Assembly (NCBI GenBank): GCA_031551265.1
Contig: JAVBNU010000014.1
Span: 6,300-70,299, forward strand
Reading direction: 5' to 3'
Origin: JAVBNU01 sp031551265
GTDB lineage: Bacteria > Cyanobacteriota > Vampirovibrionia > Gastranaerophilales > Gastranaerophilaceae
Length of the DNA stretch: 64,000 nt
The notes below the pieces were generated by a model, which worked only from the letters and a program-made list of their open reading frames with translations, was not told the origin of the DNA and made no database searches. Shown piece by piece: positions 59,347-64,000 of this stretch. Numbering within the stretch: the stretch's first letter is position 1; each line of letters opens with the position of its first letter. A program made the translations under genes and the position numbers.

Positions 59347-60297
59347 ATGTCAGATTATGCAATAGGAATTGATTTTGGCGGTACGAAGATATTAACCGGA
59401 CTGGTTAACACCATAACAGGTGAGGTCTTGTGTTCTGTCAAAAAGAAAACCAAAAAGGACAAGGGAATTGAGTGGGTTATTGAAAAAATCACTAATTCCG
59501 TGATGGAAGTTTTTGAGCAAATGCCGATCGATATATCTGAGATTTCTCATATAGGACTTGGGATTCCCGGCCAAATAGATTATTCAACCGGTACAATTAT
59601 TGCAGCGCCGAATTTGGGCTGTTATAACATCAATATTAAATCAATAATTGAAGAAAAATTTTCGATTCCCGTGTGCATAGGCAACGACGTTGACATTGCT
59701 GCACTTGGGGAAGCGAGATTCGGCGCGGGGATTGGCTATGACGATTTTGTTTGTGTTTTTGTCGGAACGGGCGTTGGTGCCGGGATTGTTAAATCAGGCA
59801 AAATTCGAATCGGCGCGACAGGCACGGCTGGCGAAATCGGGCATATAATTGTGGCATATGGCGGGCGTCCTTGTGGATGCGGCTCAAACGGGTGTCTTGA
59901 GGCTTATGCATCAAGAACTGCCATCGAAAAACGCATAACAGGTTCACTGCAAAAAGGTAAATATTCTGCGATTTCCGAGCTTTTGGTCGAAGGTAAAAGC
60001 ATTAAATCGAACATGATTAAAAAAGCGCTTGAGCGCAATGATGTCCTTATTACAGGTATTGTTGATGAGGCCGCTGATTATTTGGCCGTGGGTTTGGCGT
60101 CTATTATTAATTTTTATAACCCTGAGTTAATTATTTTAGGTGGCGGGCTGGTTGATAAAGTAGATTATTTCTACAATCGCGCAATTAGACATGCTAAAGA
60201 GAATGCGTTACCCACACCCGCTAAAAAGATAATTTTTGAAAAAGCCAAGCTTGGTGATTTTTCAGGTGTCATCGGCGCTGCATGTTTAGGCATCTAA
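59347..60297 (+). CDS. ROK-family sugar kinase (glucokinase-like)
   Basis: This is an ATP-dependent hexose kinase, probably glucokinase, feeding glycolysis. ASKHA motifs: IGIDFGGTKILTGLV (phosphate 1), GLGIPGQID, the sugar-binding IGNDVDIAALGEARFGAG, VGTGVGAGIV (phosphate 2), GEIGH with its metal-binding His, the zinc-binding CGCGSNGCLEAYAS of the ROK family, and IILGGGLVD (adenosine). At 316 aa and without a DNA-binding N-terminus, it is an enzyme rather than a ROK repressor. TGGAG lies before ATG 59347. Confidence 0.92.
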   Translation: MSDYAIGIDFGGTKILTGLVNTITGEVLCSVKKKTKKDKGIEWVIEKITNSVMEVFEQMPIDISEISHIGLGIPGQIDYSTGTIIAAPNLGCYNINIKSIIEEKFSIPVCIGNDVDIAALGEARFGAGIGYDDFVCVFVGTGVGAGIVKSGKIRIGATGTAGEIGHIIVAYGGRPCGCGSNGCLEAYASRTAIEKRITGSLQKGKYSAISELLVEGKSIKSNMIKKALERNDVLITGIVDEAADYLAVGLASIINFYNPELIILGGGLVDKVDYFYNRAIRHAKENALPTPAKKIIFEKAKLGDFSGVIGAACLGI

Positions 60298-60376
60298 CCC
60301 CATAATTTATACAGGTGTTCAATTTATTTTGCCTGAATTGAAGTAATAATATGCTTATTGCTTTAAGGGGGTAAAT

Positions 60377-60649
60377 ATGAACAAAACTGAACGTATTCTA
60401 AAAATAGCTAAAGAGGCCAACGAGTCTGACAGAATTATTGTTTTTGTAAACTCATTTAAAATTGTCGGGCATCTTCACAAAGAAAGTGAAATGCATGAAA
60501 AAGGTATTTTGACATTGAAAGATGCCACTGTTTGCAACTCGCTTGAAAACTTCGAATGTACTTTTTCACACCATACTTATAAATGGCTGAATGTCTTTGA
60601 AGATGAGATTATTGCTTTCAGTATTTCACAAGACTACGCTGCAAAATAA
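60377..60649 (+). CDS. small protein of unknown function, 90 aa
   Basis: A compact alpha/beta protein: a basic helix at the N-terminus (TERILKIAKEANESDR), then beta strands (IIVFVNSFKIVGHLH; GILTLKDATVCN) ending near FEDEIIAFSISQDY. The strand pattern is reminiscent of a small Sm-like or OB fold, but no family was recognised. The AAGGGGG site before ATG 60377 is strong. It lies between the ROK kinase and the GH13-like gene and may belong with either. Confidence 0.65.
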   Translation: MNKTERILKIAKEANESDRIIVFVNSFKIVGHLHKESEMHEKGILTLKDATVCNSLENFECTFSHHTYKWLNVFEDEIIAFSISQDYAAK

Positions 60650-60696
60650 GCTAAATAAAATTTACAATAATTAATACTCATCCAAATTATTTTGGA

Positions 60697-60702
60697 TATA
60701 AT
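60697..60702 (+). promoter_or_regulatory. -10 box implying a leaderless GH13 mRNA
   Basis: A perfect TATAAT ends six bases before ATG 60709, so normal initiation seven bases downstream would begin at the A of the start codon. There is no ribosome binding site upstream. The -35 region is weak. Confidence 0.5.
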
Positions 60703-60708
60703 GGTACT

Positions 60709-62493
60709 ATGAGAAAAAGAATTTTAGTATTATTGTTGAGTATGATTGTGTGTTGCAGCGCTTGGGCTGAGACACAACAATATCCGTTCCAACCGGGCAA
60801 AATGACGTTGCCGCCGCTGCAGCGTAACAGAGTGACTGAAGAAGCACCTCCTATATACAACTATCAGGGGCAGCAGCCTGTTCAGCCTGTGCAACAGCCG
60901 CTTCCTGCCGAACAGCCACGCACATATTCATCCGAGACAACGCAGCCATATACATATCGTAACACGTCACAATATCCGACAGCAGCGCCTCTGCAGCCTC
61001 AAAGACCGACGAGAACATCAAATGTACGCTGGAACAACGACCTACGTTCAATATTTTTGAAAAATCAAGCAAACATTGTTGCAATTAATATACGTACCTT
61101 TTTTGCCGTAGACACTAATAAAAGTGGCATTATCGACATTGAAAGCGGTGAAAAACCCGGCACCTTTGTAAGCGCAGTTTTAGGACTTGACGACCTAGCG
61201 AATGCAGGTGTTAATACCGTGCATTTACTGCCTATTACGCCTGTCGGCAAAATGAAGGCCCTGGGCACAGCCGGTTCACTATACGCGCTGACCAGTTTTA
61301 CAGAAATTAATCCTCAGCTAGTCGATAAAAATGTCACTATGTCTGCAATTGATCAGGCAAAAATGTTTATTGATGAATGCCACAAACGCAAAATCCGGGT
61401 AATCATAGATTTGCCCAGCTGTGGCGCATATGACTACTATATGACAATGCCTCATCTTTTTGAAAAAGATAAAGGCGGTCAGCCGATTGTACCTGCAGAT
61501 TGGACGGATGTTAGATTATTTAAAGTCCAAGGCTCAAATGGCCTGAATGAAGAATTATATAACTTACACCGCGCTTATGTTGATATGTTGTTGAGTATTG
61601 GCGCAGATGGTATTCGTGCTGATGTAGCAACGATTAAGCCATACGAATTCTGGCAAAGACTCATATCTTATACACGCACGAGAAATCCTGAATTTTTATT
61701 TCTGGCAGAAGCCTCAGACAGCTGGACAAAACCACCGGCAGGAGCTGTTTTCACTACTTACGATAAACTTTTGGAAGCAGGCTTTGACGGATATTATGGC
61801 AGCTATTTTAAATTTAAAGACACAAAATCAGCATCAGAATTCGCTGATATCGTGAATTTCAACATGCAGCTTTCAAAAAAATATAGTGGTCAAAAAACTG
61901 TCATCGGCAGCTTTATGACACACGACGAACAAAGCCCTATTCTCGTTGGAGGAGTGGGCTACGCACAACAGCTCATATGGCTAAACGCGCTTTTACCGGT
62001 TAACGCGTACATCGCTGACGGTATTATGACGGGTGACAACTTTTTATACCCATATGCCAACCAACAAGCATACATGACCTACACTGATGACAATACCTAT
62101 TACGTTCACAACGGAAAAATGGATATATTCAATTTTTCACGGATGCCGGGCGGCCTCAACGGTGACTTACTGAAAGAGTACAAAATGGCCTCATCGTTCA
62201 AAGCAGCAGCTATGAATTTCATAAACGCTGCTGACTTTAAAACACTCAACTCCGGGAACCCGAATGTTTATGCGTATTCACGATGTGATGGCACAAGCAC
62301 AATTTTAATAATTTTGAATAAAAACCTCCACGCAATAGAAAAAGCAAAAATAAGAGTAAAAGGCTTAACCGAAGGAAAAGCACTCACGCCTATAAGATTG
62401 ACGACAATCCCGAAAAATGTTCTGGGCGGACTGGATGTGGAGCTTGGCCCTGCTGAAGTACAGGTGTTTTATATCCCTGATTTCAAGTTATAA
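60709..62493 (+). CDS. secreted GH13 (alpha-amylase family) protein, 594 aa
   Basis: A signal peptide (residues 1-21, LLLSMIVCCSAWA) is followed by a Pro/Gln-rich linker (30-105) and a TIM-barrel of the alpha-amylase clan. The three catalytic acids are in place: D305 in GADGIRADVATI (nucleophile), E334 in FLFLAEASDS (acid/base), and D406 in FMTHDEQ (stabiliser). Region I, normally DxVxNH, reads DLPSCGAYD and lacks the His, and region IV has THD for NHD. A beta-sandwich-like tail ends the protein. It acts outside the cytoplasm on an alpha-glucan or a modified substrate. It is not clearly an ordinary amylase. Confidence 0.85.
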   Translation: MRKRILVLLLSMIVCCSAWAETQQYPFQPGKMTLPPLQRNRVTEEAPPIYNYQGQQPVQPVQQPLPAEQPRTYSSETTQPYTYRNTSQYPTAAPLQPQRPTRTSNVRWNNDLRSIFLKNQANIVAINIRTFFAVDTNKSGIIDIESGEKPGTFVSAVLGLDDLANAGVNTVHLLPITPVGKMKALGTAGSLYALTSFTEINPQLVDKNVTMSAIDQAKMFIDECHKRKIRVIIDLPSCGAYDYYMTMPHLFEKDKGGQPIVPADWTDVRLFKVQGSNGLNEELYNLHRAYVDMLLSIGADGIRADVATIKPYEFWQRLISYTRTRNPEFLFLAEASDSWTKPPAGAVFTTYDKLLEAGFDGYYGSYFKFKDTKSASEFADIVNFNMQLSKKYSGQKTVIGSFMTHDEQSPILVGGVGYAQQLIWLNALLPVNAYIADGIMTGDNFLYPYANQQAYMTYTDDNTYYVHNGKMDIFNFSRMPGGLNGDLLKEYKMASSFKAAAMNFINAADFKTLNSGNPNVYAYSRCDGTSTILIILNKNLHAIEKAKIRVKGLTEGKALTPIRLTTIPKNVLGGLDVELGPAEVQVFYIPDFKL

Positions 62494-62586
62494 AAATAAT
62501 GCAACTGCAAGCTTATGCTATGCATGGCCGGACTTATTTCTGCGGTTGTCGTAGAATGCGTTCATATTTTTTGAATAAACTCCCAC

Positions 62587-62616
62587 TTGAAAAACGCAAC
62601 ATATTCATGTTATAAT
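62587..62616 (+). promoter_or_regulatory. promoter of the toxin-antitoxin pair
   Basis: TTGAAA (62587-62592), an 18-base spacer and TATAAT (62611-62616) preceded by TGT, an extended -10. It is 19 bases before the original toxin ATG and its AAAGGAA site. Confidence 0.7.
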
Positions 62617-62635
62617 AACTATTAAAGGAACTACA

Positions 62636-62962
62636 ATGAAATTATATATAGCTGAATAGACTAATGAAGCATTGGAACAGCTTAAGGAGCTTGACACACC
62701 ATATAAAAAGAAAATCCTTGAAGCAATTGGTGCCTTTGAAAAAATAGGTACAAAGTACAAAAACTTAAATACATTGGGTGACGGTATATATGAAATAAAA
62801 CCAGATAACGTCAGAGCATACTTCAAATATGCAAAAGGTAGAATCATAATTATTGGCTTAATTGTTTTGAAAAAAACAAAAAAAGCACCCAAAAGATATA
62901 TTGAACAAGCAAAAGCAAATATTGAAAGATATTTCCACGAAAATAAGGAACTCAGACAATGA
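62636..62962 (+). pseudogene. RelE/HigB (Gp49-like) toxin gene with amber stop at codon 8
   Basis: ATG 62636 follows AAAGGAA and a strong promoter, and starts MKLYIAE, but codon 8 is TAG (62657-62659). The frame then stays open for 100 codons to TGA 62962. The rest reads as a full RelE-superfamily toxin of the phage Gp49/HigB kind: LKELDTPYKKKILEAI, then LGDGIYEIKPDNVRAYFKYAKGRIIIIGLIVLKKTKKAP and a basic C-terminal helix. Other genes here end normally in TAG (gyrB, rpsE), so the code is standard. A TTG at 62672 could restart a 96-aa form. Relatives cleave mRNA on the ribosome; this one is probably disarmed or leaky. Confidence 0.8.
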
Positions 62963-63210
62963 CAAGAAATAGAATAACTACAGATGAATTAATTGACACA
63001 CTTTTAAGCACAGAAGATGCAAAAGAAGTACATGAAAATATTGCAGCCACCGTTACAAAATGGGGTGGTAAACGTGAAAATGCGGGTAGGAAAGCTAAAT
63101 CCCAAAATAACATACTCAAATTCACTAAACGCTTAAGCGAACAAGAAAAAGAATTTATTGATTATGCAAGAAGTCACAATATCGATTATGAAAAACTAAT
63201 GCAAGGTTAA
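62959..63210 (+). CDS. putative antitoxin, 83 aa
   Basis: It overlaps the toxin stop by four bases (ATGA), the usual coupling of toxin-antitoxin pairs. The middle holds a basic patch (KWGGKRENAGRKAK). The C-terminal ILKFTKRLSEQEKEFIDYARSHNID looks like a ribbon-helix-helix unit (strand, then two helices), which would dimerise on the operon promoter. There is no helix-turn-helix of the Xre kind. The frame is intact. A strong hairpin terminator follows. Confidence 0.7.
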   Translation: MTRNRITTDELIDTLLSTEDAKEVHENIAATVTKWGGKRENAGRKAKSQNNILKFTKRLSEQEKEFIDYARSHNIDYEKLMQG

Positions 63211-63217
63211 ATAGCCC

Positions 63218-63257
63218 AATAAAAAAGAGACTGCTTTAAAGCAGTCTCTTTTTTATT
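63218..63257 (+). terminator. bidirectional terminator after the toxin-antitoxin pair
   Basis: A 17-bp perfect stem (63218-63234 with 63241-63257; core AGAGACTGC/GCAGTCTCT) has a six-base TTTAAA loop, with A-rich and T-rich arms on either side. It can end transcription from both the antitoxin and the convergent rpoZ-like gene. Confidence 0.9.
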
Positions 63258-63269
63258 GTTTAAAATTAA

Positions 63270-63512
63270 TTATCCGACTAAACGGCTTTCATCTGACTCA
63301 GATGCTTTTACCATTATAGCGTGTTCTACCGGGCTTTCTTTTTTGATACTGTTATCAAACACAACATCATCGTAGCCAAACTCATCTCTTGGCTTTTTCA
63401 TTTGATACTCATCAACCAATTTTTTTGCTAATTCTGCAATTTCATACACCAGTTGGTATCTGTTTTCTGTGTTTTCATTTAAATCCCAGGCGACTTTTAT
63501 TATTTGGTTCAT
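63270..63512 (-). CDS. rpoZ: RNA polymerase omega subunit-like protein
   Basis: The N-terminal NRYQLVYEIAELAKKLVDEY fits the omega core pattern NR[FY]-x-LV-x3-A-x2-A-x2-L, and KKESPVEHAIMVKASE fits the KPV-x2-A-x-x-E segment that closes the fold around the beta' tail. The length of 80 aa is right. The usual Arg-Ala after the first helix is replaced (ELAKK), so this is a divergent member. AAGGAGAG precedes ATG 63512. It lies downstream of the DUF815-type ATPase gene on the same strand. Confidence 0.6.
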   Translation of the reverse strand: MNQIIKVAWDLNENTENRYQLVYEIAELAKKLVDEYQMKKPRDEFGYDDVVFDNSIKKESPVEHAIMVKASESDESRLVG

Positions 63513-63578
63513 TTTTTAAGCTCTCCTTAGTTAACAGTTTTATATTACTACGCGCAAAGCAATTGCGCAATAATTAAT

Positions 63579-64000
63579 TTACAATGGTAAATTTAGAGCG
63601 ATTCTCGACTCAACGTAATCAACGTACTGGCGCGCAATACGAGGGCTACGTCCAGCCTTTTCAAGAGCAAAACGCTCAGCGCCCGAGAAAAGTGTTACCT
63701 CATCAAGTTGGATTTTTCTATCAGCAGCGAGTTGTTTGACGATTTCTAAAAACTTATCTTTAATTGGCGTTGAGTAGGTAATAACCAGTCCGAACCTGTC
63801 TGAAAGTGAAAGTGCTTCATCAATCGTGTCTGCCTTATGCAGCTCGTCACCCATCCTTGCCGTGAAAGTCTCTTTTATCAAGTGTCTGCGATTTGTAGTT
63901 GCGTATATAGCAACGTTTTCGGGTTGTTTATGTAATGAACCCTCAAGCATTGCTTTTAAGTTGTTGAAATTATCATCATTTTCGGAAAACGTTAAATCAT
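63579..64000 (-). CDS. DUF815-type AAA+ ATPase, C-terminal part (partial)
   Basis: The frame runs off the right edge of the window, so the 5' end is missing. It contains DDNFNNLKAMLEGSLHKQP, then NVAIYATTNRRHLIKE (sensor 1 region), SLSDRFGLVITY, and the C-terminal GRSPRIARQYVDYV (sensor 2 Arg). Together these are the signature of the DUF815 family of AAA+ ATPases, of unsettled cellular role. The P-loop lies outside the window. The ATG at 63950 is internal. Confidence 0.88.
   Translation of the reverse strand, partial: DLTFSENDDNFNNLKAMLEGSLHKQPENVAIYATTNRRHLIKETFTARMGDELHKADTIDEALSLSDRFGLVITYSTPIKDKFLEIVKQLAADRKIQLDEVTLFSGAERFALEKAGRSPRIARQYVDYVESRIALNLPL

Noticed and set aside
62657..62659. 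TAG as a sense codon (genetic code change)
   Set aside because: gyrB, rpsE, the AsmA-like gene and coaX all end naturally with TAG at the expected length, so the standard code applies.
1..64000. tRNA, rRNA or riboswitch genes
   Set aside because: I saw no TTCGAAT-type T-loop with acceptor stem, no rRNA signature and no FMN or other riboswitch core. An Infernal/tRNAscan run would settle it.

Overview
The window looks like the chromosome of an AT-rich, Gram-negative-type (diderm) fermentative bacterium, most likely a non-photosynthetic relative of cyanobacteria of the Gastranaerophilales (Melainabacteria/Vampirovibrionia) type. This placement is an inference. It rests on lipopolysaccharide genes (Kdo transferase, glycosyltransferase family 9, LptF/LptG-type permease, AsmA-like protein), an autotransporter, an [FeFe] hydrogenase, the standard genetic code, five proteins with a short N-terminal F-x-G-like motif of the kind I associate with this lineage, and intergenic direct repeats matching the cyanobacterial HLR1 (RpaB-binding) consensus. 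No transposase, integrase, phage gene, CRISPR array, rRNA or tRNA gene was recognised.

Layout. 1-360: end of an [FeFe] hydrogenase. 0.5-11.7 kb: a surface block with a membrane-anchored unknown protein, an RTX/beta-roll-like protein rich in Asn-Gly repeats, a 1942-residue autotransporter with an embedded HExxH metallopeptidase-like insert and a Pro-Asn-Asp linker, and a helical-repeat protein. 12-19 kb: waaA, then a detached part of the spc ribosomal cluster (rpsE-rpmD-rplO-secY-adk-map) and dapF. 19-23 kb: umuC and small lineage-type proteins on the minus strand, with ribH between them. 23.5-31 kb: aroC-aroK-aroB-asmA-like operon. 31-37 kb: two unknown proteins, a repeat-rich spacer, an LptF/G permease and gyrB. 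37-41 kb: a minus-strand signalling operon (histidine kinase, single-domain response regulator, degenerate PilB/GspE-like ATPase). 41-50.6 kb: a cysteine-cluster protein, a cation efflux protein, a GGDEF/HD-GYP protein, purB, and a glycosyltransferase-aroA pair. 51-54.4 kb: two long Ala/Lys/Glu-rich coiled-coil proteins. 54.6-62.5 kb: coaX, a lytic transglycosylase, gatD, a ROK kinase and a secreted GH13-like protein. 62.6-64 kb: a toxin-antitoxin pair whose toxin has an amber stop at codon 8, a divergent rpoZ-like gene, and the end of a DUF815-type ATPase.

How the genes fit together. Much of the window serves the cell envelope: Kdo and sugar transfer, LPS and lipid transport, peptidoglycan precursor supply (dapF, gatD), peptidoglycan cleavage (lytic transglycosylase) and large surface proteins. 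The shikimate pathway is represented by aroC, aroK and aroB together and aroA about 22 kb away.

The most interesting signal is regulatory. Four perfect and three one-mismatch copies of an 18-bp direct repeat, [G/T]TTACA[T/A][T/A]-N2-[G/T]TTACA[T/A][T/A], lie only in intergenic DNA. They include matching positions upstream of both giant surface-protein genes. This suggests that an RpaB/HLR1-like regulon, known from cyanobacterial light responses, persists in a non-photosynthetic relative and has been turned to envelope and surface genes.
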